A stretch of 64,000 nt of DNA. Origin: Notospermus geniculatus (lineage: Eukaryota; Nemertea; Pilidiophora; Heteronemertea; Lineidae). The position numbers and the translations under genes are program-made. The number at the start of each line of letters is the position of its first letter. Positions within the stretch are counted from its first letter, which is position 1. The notes beneath the pieces were generated by a model. It did no database searches. It had not been told where the DNA came from and saw only the letters and a list, made by a program, of their open reading frames with translations. The stretch covers positions 62,548-126,547 of the forward strand of contig NMRB01001398.1 in assembly GCA_002633025.1 (NCBI GenBank), read 5' to 3'. Shown here piece by piece: positions 43,693 to 54,489 of the stretch.

Positions 43693-44193
43693 GATTCTAG
43701 AACATTTTAGAATATTGCGACCTGTATGTAAAGAGATTCTAGAACATTTAAGAATATTGCGACCTGTATGTAAAGAGATTCTAGAACATTTTAGAATATT
43801 GCGACCTGTATGTAAAGAGATTCTAGAACATTTTAGAATATTGCGACCTGTATGTAAAGAGATTCTAGAACATTTTAGAATATTACGACCTGTATGTAAA
43901 GAGATTCTAGAACATTTTAGAATATTGCGACCTGTATGTAAAGAGATTCTAGGACATTTAAGAATATTGCGACCTGTATGAAAAAGATTCTCGAACATTT
44001 TAGGATATTGCGACCTGTAAGTAAAGAGATTCTAGAACATTTTAGAATATTGCGACCTGTATGAGAAAGATTCTAGAACATTTTAGAATATTGCGACCCG
44101 TATGAAAGAGATTCTAGAACATTTTAGAATATTGCGACCTGTATGTAAAGAGATTCTAGAACATTTTAGAATATTGCGACCTGTATGTAAAGA
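43693..44193 (+). repeat. 42-bp minisatellite, 12 copies
   Basis: Units start GATTCTAGAACATTTTAGAA and end ATTGCGACCTGTATGTAAAGA. Nine are 42 bp and three are 41 bp, which sums to the array length. TTCTA and TAGAA in each unit can pair. Because 42 is a multiple of three, long frames are open on both strands; these are not genes. Confidence 0.95.
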
Positions 44194-44194
44194 A

Positions 44195-44660
44195 TCACCT
44201 GCAGCCATATTGTATGTCCGATTGGGCCGAAACTCGGTATTTTTGAAGGTACCCCTCTAATACATGTTTGTGCAAGACATGAAGTTGCTCGTTGAAATAA
44301 TGACGAACTGTAGGAGGTTCGTTACTTTTGTAGAAGTTTGACCTCTGTGACCTTGAAAAGAAGGTCAAATCAAAAACCTGTTATACATGTTATGTATCCT
44401 CATTAGATACACCTATGATAAAAATTTGGAGATGATCCAGTCATTAGTTCAGGAGTTATTTCACTTTTTGTGTTTTTGGTTTGGCCACCTGGTAGCCAAG
44501 CCAAGAATCGAATCGGACCGAAACTTGTGTCATAGGTCATCTGACCTAGAGGTATATGTGTACAAAGTTTCAGGTCAATAGTTCCAGTGGTTTTGAAACG
44601 TGCCCTGCTAACGGAACACGACGGACGACGACGGACGCAGACCCACGACAAGAGCTCACC
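44195..44660 (+). repeat. Dispersed repeat with TGACCTTGAAAAGAAGGTCA
   Basis: It shares the GTGACCTTGAAAAG..AGGTCAA block and the following ACCTGTTATACATG with 37.4 kb. It ends with ACGGACGACGACGGACG and a Pol II-neutral GAGCTCACCCCAGGTGAGCT palindrome. Confidence 0.6.
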
Positions 44661-44664
44661 CCAG

Positions 44665-45840
44665 GTGAGCTAAAAATGTTCTAGAATCTATTTGAGCTAA
44701 AAACTTATAGCAAGAGAAAATCGTCTGCAGTGCACAAGTTCGTTGAGATTGCAAAAGACAGTCATTGACATATATATTATGAGAACTGATGTGTATGAGA
44801 CTTGCATAGTGCTTTTTTGGCCATGAATTCCTAGCAACGTAACAAAAAAACACAGCTATCATTGTCCATCTTTGCAATTCAGTGTCGGAAAAAAACCCGA
44901 CTGAGAGAAAATCGAAGAGGCCATATGCGCAATATTCCCAAACAAAAAAGCCCCAGAAAAACAAGAAAAATAACGTCGTGACAAGTGAGCAGAAAATGTG
45001 TATCCCGTGATGCGAATAAACTGATACTGATTTATGTATTCCTTCGAAAGAAGCTGCGAAGCCATTTGTATATGAGACTACATATCTTATTAAGTATTCT
45101 GTTGGTGTGTAACATGTCAGGTTACCAGGAGGAAATCATAATGATTTGCCTGCTGACGTATCGACCTGACACATTTTCTATGCATTTTTTATTTGCCGTC
45201 GCCAATTAGGGCTTATACACTTGCCCCCAGTGTTTAGTTGGCCATAGGTATGGTGCCAAATCTGAAGGGTAATCAATAGATGGCGCTGCATTGGCTGACG
45301 AGATCATGGCGATTAGATTGCTTGCAACATCGCCTGGTTTTAGGTAAATTTATCGATGTCTTTCTTATCTACAACTCAAGACCACAACACAACAACTACA
45401 GATCATGAATTTTTGAAGTTTTTATTCACGGATATAACCAACCATTCGGGAGGTTAGATTAAAATTATTTTAAGACAATTATTTTGCAGAGAAGATGCTC
45501 AAAAATCAACATATCATCGTAAAATGCGGAGAAATCAAAGCTGGCAGGGCAATTCCGCAGAAAAGTAATTCGTGACATCGCTAACTTTGACTTGTGATCA
45601 ATTATGACACTTAATCAGTTCAATTGCGTCTCCTTTCATCTAATAATTATGATGAATGCTTTCTGTAATCCAATCACGATGATGGAGTGTTGCAGAAAGT
45701 GTTTAAAATAAAGTAGAAGTATTATCTTCTGTGACAGGGCCTATTTTTAAACTGCAACCATTTTGCTGCAACATCGCTGAATTGATTGAAGAGTATGCAC
45801 TCTTCACTCTGAAGAGTATGCACTCTGCACTCCTCACTCT
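44665..45840. other. No recognised feature
   Basis: AT-moderate sequence. Short AGAGTATGCACTC repeats occur only at 45790-45830. Confidence 0.35.
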
Positions 45841-45845
45841 CTTTG

Positions 45846-45968
45846 ACAGCGCAGGTTTCCTCCGGGCACTCCGGTTTCCTCCTGCGTTACATTAAAATCG
45901 CCCAATATTGTCTATAGAACCAATAATGCCGAATTTGGCGCTCGGTTCTCAACTCAATATTTTAAAGA
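45846..45968 (+). mobile_element. SINE-B, 5'-truncated
   Basis: GTTTCCTCCGGGCACTCCGG and ATCGCCCAATATTGTCTATAG match 118-180 of the first copy. It ends CAATATTTTAAAG. Confidence 0.75.
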
Positions 45969-45984
45969 GTATGCACTGCGTACT

Positions 45985-46200
45985 TTTCCATCAAGACCAA
46001 AGCTAAAGCATTATTGGCCCTGGTAAGTATGGAAGAGGCCATCTCAAGCTACTCATGTTCCTCACTTGGATGGGGTCTTTTACTTGCCCTTGCAGACACA
46101 AGGTAAAAGGGACCATGTCTTACTGTCCCGTGCAACAGACGTGAAGGGCCAGGAATGATCATTCCCAAATGGCTGGGACCTGCAGTTAGATAATGCCCCC
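45985..46200 (-). mobile_element. SINE-A, tail and body
   Basis: From TTTTCCATCAAGACC to GTGAAGGGCCAGGAATGATC, with a degraded GGGACCTGC. Confidence 0.8.
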
Positions 46201-46509
46201 ATCACACTGAGCGAGTTTTCAGTATGTTGTTGAAAATGTTGCCGAACGGGCTCAAACTGTGTGTGAACTTTTTACAGTCTTTTTACGAACTTCATGGATG
46301 GGCTCAGACGAGAAGAGTGCTCCAGAACTTCGAAATATCATTTGGCCAATGTTACACTTTCTACCCCGTTTTACGATTTTTTAAAGACGGGACAGGCCGT
46401 TTTGAGAACTACTTCATTGTGACAGTACCTTAAGCAGGCGTGATAATTATGAGGCTGTCATCGCTTCTCCACTGACTTCCTGTGACAGGACTCGAGGTGA
46501 AAGTAACGA

Positions 46510-46850
46510 ATGGATTCGAACCCACACTCTTAGCCAAAAAGGTTCTTTAGGGGTTCTTTGTGCATCACCAGAGGAACCCCAAGGTTCTATATAGAACCTT
46601 CTGTAAAGAACCTGAAAGGGTTCCATATAGAACCTTTTGGTCGCTAAAGAACCCATAAAGGTTCCAGTTAGAACCCTTTTCAGAGGAAAAGGTTCTATCT
46701 GGAACCTCTAGGGGTTCTTAAACAACCCGAGGGTTCTTAAATCAGAGGGTTCTCCTGGTGTGGCAGCAAAGAACCTTTTCGGATAAGAGTGCAGGACCTG
46801 CACTTGCTAAGCAGACATGATAACCAAAAGGCTATCAGAGCTTCTCCACT
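46510..46850 (-). mobile_element. SINE-A head split by a CACTA-like element
   Basis: GGATTCGAACCCA (B box) at 46512-46524 and CAGGACCTGCACTTGCTAAGC after 46791 join to give the SINE-A consensus. Confidence 0.8.
46525..46791. mobile_element. CACTA/EnSpm-like MITE, CACTCTTA ends, 2-bp CA duplication
   Basis: The ends CACTCTTAGCCAAAAAGGTTC and (inverse) CACTCTTATCCGAAAAGGTTC are flanked by CA (46523-46524, 46792-46793). The interior repeats AAGGTTCTATATAGAACC-like palindromes. CAC termini with a 2-3-bp duplication fit EnSpm/CACTA elements. Confidence 0.8.
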
Positions 46851-47274
46851 GATGGCCTGCGAAAGGACTTTGTCAAGGGTGAAACTACCGAAGGCATCTC
46901 AGACAACCGAAGAATTCACGAACTCCACTCTGCACAATTTACTGACAAAACGACATGATTATTAGCATAGCAAATCCGTTTATAAACAACCAGGACATAA
47001 ATTTTCCGACTACGCCAGTCACGGAGTGACTTTAATTAAATTCCGTTCCGACAATGCTGATTAATTTTACGTCTGTTGTATAAACGGCGCCCGTCAATCA
47101 AAAATGATTATTAGCCAATGTTTACGTTCTCTCCCGCAGCAATTACTCAAAATCTGAAAATTATTATCTTTTGGGATTTTTCATCCACAATGGCTCATTT
47201 TCGAAATTGCTTGCGCATTTTTTATTTTTGTGAGTTGCCGTCAAGCAAGTTGCATTCTCTCCGCTGCAAAACTG

Positions 47275-47352
47275 TCTAAGGCGGGTGAGTGGTTGGCCCT
47301 TGACTACCAAACTGTGCAACTGGTCAGTGCGAGTTCGGACTCCAGGTGAAGG
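47275..47352 (+). mobile_element. Possible tRNA-like SINE head
   Basis: GGTGAGTGGTTGGCCC followed after about 40 bases by GAGTTCGGACTCC resembles A and B boxes. No body family was recognised. Confidence 0.35.
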
Positions 47353-47699
47353 TATATACACATTACAAGTTGTGAAATACTGAGGGTCTGAGGGTCCATC
47401 GGATGGGATTGAGGGTCCATCGGATGGGATTAAAAGCTGCGATCTCCAGTACCTGATTGTCTGTGCCAGGGGAAAATAAGACCCAGCAGGTGGACTCAAG
47501 CTGTCGTGGACTCCATACCCCTGGCAAAATCCCAATTTGTGACACCATGTAATGACGATGAAGATGATGATGAAAACAATCGAAAAGTCCTTCACACCAC
47601 CACAGCAAGAAACTCTCCACTGTAAAGTAGCTTTAGCGCTTCACGTTATTGGACCAGTGTCTTAAAGACACCTTTCTTTCCGACTTACTCAATGCACCA

Positions 47700-48180
47700 C
47701 CTGAACAATTTAGACAAGAATCATACTCTTAAGGCTTGCTACTTCTGGCAATTTTTATCTTCCAGCAAGGAATGGGCAAAAGTCTTCCATCCTCCGAACA
47801 TGCAGCAACCACTTTTGAACACCTGCAACTGCCAACTCCACTTGACGTTAATGTCATGTGATTTGAGAGTCTATGCTGATTGGACAATGAAACTTGTGAT
47901 CAGACCCAAAAAATGATGACGAACAGCACATACACTGTCGGAGAATTCTAGAAATTCTTTTGCCAACCCAAGCGGACGAGACAACCATTTACGATTATCG
48001 TGGCCAAGTGATAAAATTGCATGTAGTGTCATCATGTGAATCAAATCCGCAGCAGCTCTGTTACAAGTCTGGGCCCTTAATTACAATTCTAATACTCATT
48101 TTCATCTTCATCATCTACCTTCAACAGTGTAACAGGAATCAAAGCCACCCAAAATCCGAGTCCCTTTTTTTTTCAACAAG
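47700..48180. other. No recognised feature
   Basis: Short frames only. A SINE-C body trace lies just upstream (47635-47670). Confidence 0.3.
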
Positions 48181-48184
48181 TGAT

Positions 48185-48385
48185 TAGGCCTGCCCAAAGA
48201 AACTATGGAATGCGCACAGAAGAAGACCCAACATGTCCAAGGTGACACCAACGGTTTGTTGATTTCAGGATCGTCTGCCCGTTGTGAAATTTGACTTTCT
48301 CGATTTCTGTAGTTGTTGTCTGGTGTCACGTTCGGTCTTCTTCTGTGCGACTTCCGACTCATTTTGTTGTGCCGGGTCACATTTC
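48185..48385. mobile_element. TGTGACC-tipped MITE, copy 2 (left end eroded)
   Basis: It matches 10129-10327 in reverse (ACCAACGGTTTGTTGATTTC, GTTGTCTGGTGTCACGTTCGG) and ends CCGGGTCACA. Confidence 0.7.
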
Positions 48386-48878
48386 TTTCACATGGACACT
48401 CCACTAGTGTGACACACTATTGTGACAAGGACTTGTATTCCTAGGACTACCTGCGCTCTTACACCAGAATCCAGGCCGGCTGCAGACAGCTCAAACCAAG
48501 TCCCTCTAATAACCAACAATCGAAAACCAATCACCAAGCAATCCTCATCTAAAACAATTACAAGCTGAAATGAACGAAATAACCACGTAGATTTCACCGT
48601 TCCAGACGCAGATAATTGGCCGCGATTCGAAATCTGCAACAGGGCGATCGCAATTACCGTCCGCGCCTTAAGAGCTAGGACAATTAATCCGTAGTTAAGG
48701 TAAGGGGAGTGCTTCGGTCCAGACAATTATATTCCGCTCAGGGATACATATTCGTGTGGTTAGCAGTTATAGAAATTAATGACTTCTGACGTTACCTGGG
48801 GTTTCGTTTTTGCTCTGGACGACTGCATGACATGCGAAGTTGGAGTTGGTAGTCCTTGTACGGAAATCTCCGTCTATA

Positions 48879-49105
48879 GAGCTTGTGCAGCGGCTCATTA
48901 TGACCTCACGTTTGACCGGCGGTCCACGATGCTGGCGGTCAACGACAAAGTGCGCCACGTGCAGATCGCGTCATGGTTGAAGACGCAACACTCCACTTGC
49001 GCTGACGACAAACTGCACCACCACGTGGGTCGCCGACGTCATTTGACGTCAGTTTGACCGGCAAGATGGCGGATTTTTTCGTGATGACGTCACCTGCACA
49101 AGCTC
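48879..49105. mobile_element. TA-flanked foldback with CRE motifs, member a
   Basis: The ends GAGCTTGTGCA and inverse are flanked by TA (48877-48878, 49106-49107). TGACGTCA occurs near 49044 and 49084, and AAGATGGCGG (YY1-like) near 49064. Confidence 0.8.
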
Positions 49106-49159
49106 TATTTGTCTCGATCTGCGGTCATATCTTTGCAATAAAACTTATATGCGCTACCT

Positions 49160-49655
49160 TATGCCTGGACATCGTGGGATAGTCCATCGCATGGGACTGT
49201 CATCTTCGATAATCAAAGGCCGATCTGCTCACCACACATCACCCTTCGAGAAACTGACCGGTCCACAGTGAATCTGCTGCCTCTCGAAGAGGAGGCCAAT
49301 CAGAACCGGTGTTGAAAAATTTCCTTGTGGTACAAATAGTGGTAGCCAAACACCCGATATAAAGTGCAATATGATTGGTCGACCGGTAAAGTTGGCATCG
49401 TGCCAAGATACGCCGGGCCCGGTCTATTTCCTGAAGGGTGATGTGCGATGTAACGCAGTGGTGAGCAGATCAGCCTTCGATTATCGAAGATGGGGACTGT
49501 AAGATGTGCTAGTTTGTACCCTGCACCTTTCGAAGGGTAAAGTAAAAGACCCCATCAAAGTGAGGAACATGAGTAGCTTGAGATGGCCTCTTCAGTACTT
49601 GCCAGGGCCAATAATGCTTTGGCTTCGGCCCTGATGGAAAAAATCCATTATAACT
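49160..49655 (+). mobile_element. SINE-A, interrupted by an 8-bp-duplicating MITE
   Basis: The degraded 5' body reaches ATCGCATGGGACTGT, is broken by 49201-49492, and resumes to the tail TTGGCTTCGGCCCTGATGG. Confidence 0.8.
49201..49492. mobile_element. MITE with 8-bp GGGACTGT duplication, inside SINE-A
   Basis: The arms CATCTTCGATAATCAAAGGC (left) and inverse (right) continue through GATCTGCTCACCAC. GGGACTGT is at 49193-49200 and 49493-49500. An 8-bp duplication fits hAT-type transposition. Confidence 0.85.
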
Positions 49656-49989
49656 GCATATGTGCCAGGAACTTTTATACCATCAGATTAGTGGTCGGCT
49701 AACCACAGTGTTGCCAAACTAAGTTGCATTCCGTGACACAGTTCGGAAGATACACTCTTGATCAATCGCTCGGAGAAACAAAATTGACGTGCGCATGGCA
49801 GCTGTCTCCTTTGCGGTTCGAAAATATTGGGGTATTGTCATTCTAACGAGGTGCTTTGTGGGAAAAACATCCTTTGTTGAAGAGGTGGAATAAGAAAGAG
49901 ATGGTGAAGTAGCCATATTTTTTCAAGTTTCTCTGACATTAGGTTGGGTGTTCCGAGACTGGAAGGTAGTCACTTTTGGTCCGCGGATA

Positions 49990-50352
49990 GAGGTTTCCCA
50001 CGTGACGTCATAGCTCAAAATCTCCACCATTTTGGCCGTCAAATGACACAACGTCACAGCATCAACACAGCGTTCAGCACGCAGTTTTAACGTTGTCGGC
50101 AGTCATCGGCCTCTTCTACACAGCCACCGACAGCAAGCCGTATGGACGATTCGCTTTGTTTTCAACACAGTTTTCACCCCAGACCAACTACTTATGCTCA
50201 GAAACTGTGAGAGATAAAGTGATTTGTTGAGTTGTATGCTCCCAGTGGTCTGTACAGGCCGCTAAAAATTTCAACCGAGAACAAGATGGCAGCCTCCATG
50301 GCTTCATTTTGACGGCCAATATGGCGGCCGTGTGACGTCAGTGGGAAACCTC
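49990..50352. mobile_element. TA-flanked foldback with CRE/E-box motifs, member b
   Basis: The ends GAGGTTTCCCACGTGACGTCA and (inverse) GAGGTTTCCCACTGACGTCA lie between TA (49988-49989, 50353-50354). AATATGGCGGCC is near the right end. Confidence 0.85.
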
Positions 50353-50359
50353 TATAGGC

Positions 50360-51735
50360 AAAACATGTCTTGCCATTTTGTGTTATGGATGTAAAATTCA
50401 CATAGAAACTATGTTTTTCTGTCATTTATTTATGTTTCAGTTACGTTTTCTGTTCATTCTGAGACACTCTGTACATACTCTAGTTAGAAAATCCGGGCAA
50501 CTAACTGAATCGCTTGGAGTAATGACTTTATAACCAGCATGGTGGGATCCACTTTGAAAGAATTTACCTCGTAATATTTTTGTTATGATCTGCACTTGAA
50601 TTAATGGTTATCATGCGGTGATCCACTTGTAGGAGTTCTGGAAGTAATAGTGTAAATTATAGAACGCAGGTAGTTCTAAAAGTAATCCCTACCTGCTCCT
50701 TGAAAATTTGACGTAAGTAATAGGCTACAAGTAATAGCTAGGCTATATCTTTTAGCAACCTAAGTTTCTTTGATTTATTTATTGTAATACACTGCGAATA
50801 ATTTTTTTTTGTAATACACTGCGTATAAAGGTTGTTTTTTAACTCTCCGTCTCTGGGGTAAAACCAAATTTGAACGTACAATCTCAATACACCAATTTCA
50901 CATCTCAAACGACCGCAGCACCCCTGGTAGAATTTTCAACGGCCACTTCCGTTTTCAACCTCACTATCAGGAGTAAGGCAAATATTTCCTAGATCGAGGT
51001 TGAAAAACACGTGTTAGTTCCTGATACCGCCTCCAGGGATCCATCCCCTGGCGGCTTGTTCCAAAAGCAGCAGAACCATATTTGAACCCTCAGACTCACA
51101 GAGACAACTGACTTTGCCCTGCGCTGCCCTGACATCAAAGTCAGTCAAGCACGAAAAAAGACTGTTAGTGGCAGGCATTCTGGTGTCCCAAGTGCCCAAC
51201 CGAACGTTGCAGCAAAACAATTTTAGGAGCTAAATGAATCAACCTAAATTAGTTGTTCGTGGCACGGAATACGAAATCAAAAACAATCTATTTTATTTTT
51301 CTTTGTTGCATAATTCAATCATGTGTAGCCGTGTAAAGGCATTAAATATTGCGGAACCAACTGGTCGTGTTAACAGATCGACAAGCGAGGACTCGGCTGG
51401 CGTGGGTGTGAAACTGGTCGCTCACCTTCAGAAATCTCAAAGTTATCTAAGCTCTGGTGATCACGGGGAAGGGCCCCAAGACCCTCCGCTGGTGCTGGTG
51501 CCAAAGGCACTCATTGAGGTCCATCCGCAAAAGATATCTCTCTGGCGGTAATCATCGTATGTTTTCTACTAGATTTAATCCTATGAGGTGTTCTGAGTAC
51601 ACGCTCCTCTTCATCACCTACGTTTGAATTGAAGATGAAGATAATTGAGGTTTACAAGTCCCTCATTACATTGAGATGGACATTTTCTTGGTTTAGTTTC
51701 TTTGGCACAATACTATTCTCACAGCATTTGGTTTC
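50360..51735. other. No recognised gene or element
   Basis: A 105-codon frame at 51234-51551 (plus) has no recognisable motif. Short AT-rich repeats (TAATACACTGCG) occur twice at 50786-50825. Confidence 0.3.
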
Positions 51736-51834
51736 TTTCCATCAGGGCCAAAGCCAAACCATTATTGGCCATGGTAAGTATGGAAGAGGCCTATCTCAAG
51801 CTACTCATGTTCCTCACTTGGATGGGGTCTTTTA

Positions 51835-51998
51835 AGGGCACCACACACGAGCGACAAAATCTGGGCGACCGCCTATTAAGAGACTGGTGGTGCAACTAGA
51901 CATCAGCCAATCAGAAGCGCCAAATCTTGTCGCTTTGGCGGTCGGAAGCCAAGTCGGCCGACAAATCGGTCAAAATTGTCGCTCGTGTGCGGTGCCCT
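51835..51998. mobile_element. Harbinger-like MITE, AGGGCACC family, copy 2
   Basis: The ends AGGGCACCACACACGAGCGA and (inverse) AGGGCACCGCACACGAGCGA are flanked by TTA (51832-51834, 51999-52001). Confidence 0.9.
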
Positions 51999-52096
51999 TT
52001 ACTTGCCATTGCAGAGGTACAATAAGGCACCACAGCTTACTGTCTTGTGCGATGGACTGAAGAGCCAGGCACGTCACTTAGGGACGACAGAGCCCA

Positions 52097-52231
52097 TAAG
52101 GATTCCTTTACCTAAAAGTATACGGTATACAAAAACGCCGGTTAACAATGGCTGCATGGTCGTGAATCCATTTGAAGCCTTTGTTAACCGACATTTTCGT
52201 ATACCGTATCCTTCTATGTAAAGGAAGCCTA
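52097..52231. mobile_element. Foldback inside the same SINE-A, GTATACGGTATAC arms
   Basis: TAAGGATTCCTTTACCTA.. with GTATACGGTATAC is inverted at 52198-52231. GGTTAACAATGGCTG and CAAAGCCTTTGTTAACC are inner inverses. The duplication is unclear. Confidence 0.7.
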
Positions 52232-52319
52232 ATGGCATAGGCTGGACTTGAACCCAGGACCTGCTGCTTGCTAAGTGAACATGATAACCACCAGGCTAGA
52301 CTTCTCAATCATTCTCATC

Positions 52320-52705
52320 ACGTACATATCATCTATACAGAACTCCATCTAAAAGTAGTTACAACTTCTAAGCCTTTCACCCGTGAACTCTGGCGATTTG
52401 CAAAAAGAATTTCCCTCCTCTAATGCATGTTTATTCAACACATGTTCGATTCAATCCGTGAGGTATTTTGCTTCGGCAAGCTTCAGTGCAGATCGCTAAC
52501 GTCACTGGTGTTTATGACGTGTTTAACAACTTGTTTATGTCATATGCTTTACCGTGTTTACAAATGCTCTATTCTCGTTATTTATGATAGCATATAAAGT
52601 GGCCGTTTCTTGCCGCTATGTTGCACTTAGCTTGCTTGCACATAGCCACACTTTTACGATGAAGGGTATACGTCATGTACGTGTGTTCTATACTATCGCA
52701 GTGTA
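52320..52705. other. No recognised feature
   Basis: No gene or repeat partner was identified. Confidence 0.3.
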
Positions 52706-52710
52706 AGGCA

Positions 52711-53283
52711 GGCGTACATCACACTTGCGACTTGGAAGCAACTGATCAGGAGCTATGTTCCCGAAGCCATCGTTAGGTTAACGATGTCGTTAAAACTGGG
52801 AAAATGCATAGCGTAACGACATCATTAACCTAACGACGGCTTCGGGAACATGGCTCCTGATCAGTTGCTGGTGATGTACGCGCTGCACGCACATCGCAAA
52901 TTCAGCAACTCAGTAAAACTAGGAGGATCCAATCAGTCGTCATGTCCTGACCATGTACATCGCACTTGTGACTGGCAGCAACTCGGGTAACATACGGGGC
53001 ATTGGGACTCAATGAGACTTGGTTTTGTTCAGAAAACTGGCAATGATCAGTCGCAAGCCCGCGTACATTGCAGCGACTAAACAAAACTGGATACAACTAG
53101 TCGCTAGAAAGTTGAACATGTGCAACTCGCGGTGACTCGCAAAATCTCAGTTCCAGCGAGTTGCAAAGGTGCGTACACCAACCGTTTCTGGCGACTGATC
53201 AGTCACCTCCAGTTCCAGCTAGATCCTCCCAGTCACCAAGTAGCTCAGTGGCGACTAATTGTCTCCAGTCGCAAGTGTGATAC
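52711..53283. mobile_element. GTACATC/GCGACTG MITE, copy M4
   Basis: The left end GGCAGGCGTACATCACACTT and right end AGTCGCAAGTGTGAT align with M1 and M3 throughout. It carries the nested foldback 52749-52857. Confidence 0.8.
52749..52857. mobile_element. Foldback nested in M4 with TGATCA duplication
   Basis: The ends GGAGCTATGTTCCCGAAGCC and (inverse) GGAGCCATGTTCCCGAAGCC are flanked by TGATCA (52743-52748, 52858-52863). Confidence 0.85.
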
Positions 53284-53654
53284 AGACCATTTTATTCCAT
53301 TTCAAACCTCTCTTTTTTTGGGACACACCGTAGTGTCTCGAAAAAAACGTGACAACGTTGCCATGTTCAGTGTACCCTTAAGACATTGTTGACACCCACA
53401 TATGTCGTAAGTGTGTGTAACCATCCGTTAACAGAATTCATATACGACAGAATAAGTACGTTGGCAATTTCCTTTAAGTGACCAAGCGTGTGATGGGATA
53501 TAAGGGATTGATAGCCAAGTGTCGTTTTCAAAGGGGAAATTTCTGTATCGCAATATGGTAGTTATGCAGTGCTTGGGGGCCTGCGGCCTTTTACCTACCG
53601 GTAAGTATTAGTATGTCGGTCGAGATTCTCAATCTGACCCATTTGGCATGTGAC

Positions 53655-54115
53655 TGAGAGTGCATTTTTGGCCCCGGTAAGTTTGAGAGCCAGAATAATT
53701 AAAAGCACACGGTATTGCCACTTTCTGTCGACAGCCGGCGCCACCGGTACCCGTTCTCCAATACTGTAGTTAAGCCTTTCGCCCCAGTGTTGGAGAATGT
53801 ATGATTACACTACAATGCACGTAGTAGCATGCGTAGTTTATCAAGTCGTCGGGTAGGTGTAACGCAGGATTGGGAAAGCCTACTGTGGTCCTTTAAATAT
53901 GGAAGAGCCCATCTCAAGCTACTCATGTTTCTCACTTAAATGAGGTCTTTTACTTGCCTCTGCAAAGGCACGAGGTACATGTACAGGGCACCACAGGTTA
54001 CTGTCCCATGGACGGACGTGAAGAGCCAGGGATGGTTAATCCCATTAGGCCATGGCAGGATTTGAACCCTGCGCTTCTGAAGCAGGCATGATAACTACTA
54101 GGCTTGGTGTGGCAA
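53655..54115 (-). mobile_element. SINE-A, interrupted by a TTAA MITE
   Basis: A short 5' piece (TTTTTGGCCCCGGTAAG) precedes the MITE. The body resumes ATGGAAGAGCCCATCTC, and the copy ends near the degraded head at 54115. Confidence 0.7.
53703..53892. mobile_element. TTAA MITE, AGGACCACGG family, copy 4
   Basis: TTAA at 53699-53702 and 53893-53896. The interior is nearly identical to the 34.6-kb copy except for a deletion after CAAGTCGTC. Confidence 0.8.
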
Positions 54116-54221
54116 CCACTTGCTAAGCCTTGTTCCTGGGCAAAAGTGACTTGCCCACCTTGCAGATAACCTTTTGCTCTCTGCTCATTTTATCGCCAAT
54201 GATCCTTTCGCGAATCACCAG

Positions 54222-54487
54222 AGCCGTGGTTGCCAAGTAGTTAGCACGTCAGCTTAGCAAGCGGCAGGTTCCGGGTTCGAATCCAGCCCGGGCCACAAAC
54301 CATCCCTGGCTCTTCACATCTGTCACATGGGACAGTAAGCCATGGTGCCTTACCTTGTACCTTTGCAGGGGCAAGTAAAAGACCTCATCGAAGAGTGGAA
54401 CATGAGTAGCTTGAGATGGTCTCTTCCGTACTTACCAGGACCAATAATGCAATGGCGACGCCCATGACGGAAAAATCTAATACAAGA
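54222..54487 (+). mobile_element. SINE-A, full length
   Basis: The best complete copy: A-box region GGTTGCCAAGTAGTTAGCAC, B box GGGTTCGAATCC (54273-54284), body, and tail GACGGAAAAATCTAATAC. Confidence 0.9.
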
Positions 54488-54489
54488 AT

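Larger units (their letters stand above)
51738..52312 (-). mobile_element. SINE-A interrupted by two different MITEs
   Basis: Tail and body at 51738-51834, middle at 52002-52096, head (GGACTTGAACCCAGGACCTG..ACCACCAGGCTAGA) at 52232-52312. Confidence 0.8.

Noticed and set aside
43639-43998. Long repetitive frames on both strands (14-residue repeats) suggesting a repeat protein
   Set aside because: They arise because the minisatellite unit is 42 bp, a multiple of three. Both strands are open equally and no family is matched.
43693-44193. CRISPR-like array
   Set aside because: Units are head-to-tail with no unique spacers, and the setting is eukaryotic.
47164-47595. 143-codon minus frame with a hydrophobic N-terminus like a secreted protein
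   Set aside because: The hydrophobic start comes from a GATGATGATGAAAAC-type low-complexity stretch. The frame overlaps a tRNA-like SINE head and a small direct repeat, and no domain is recognisable.
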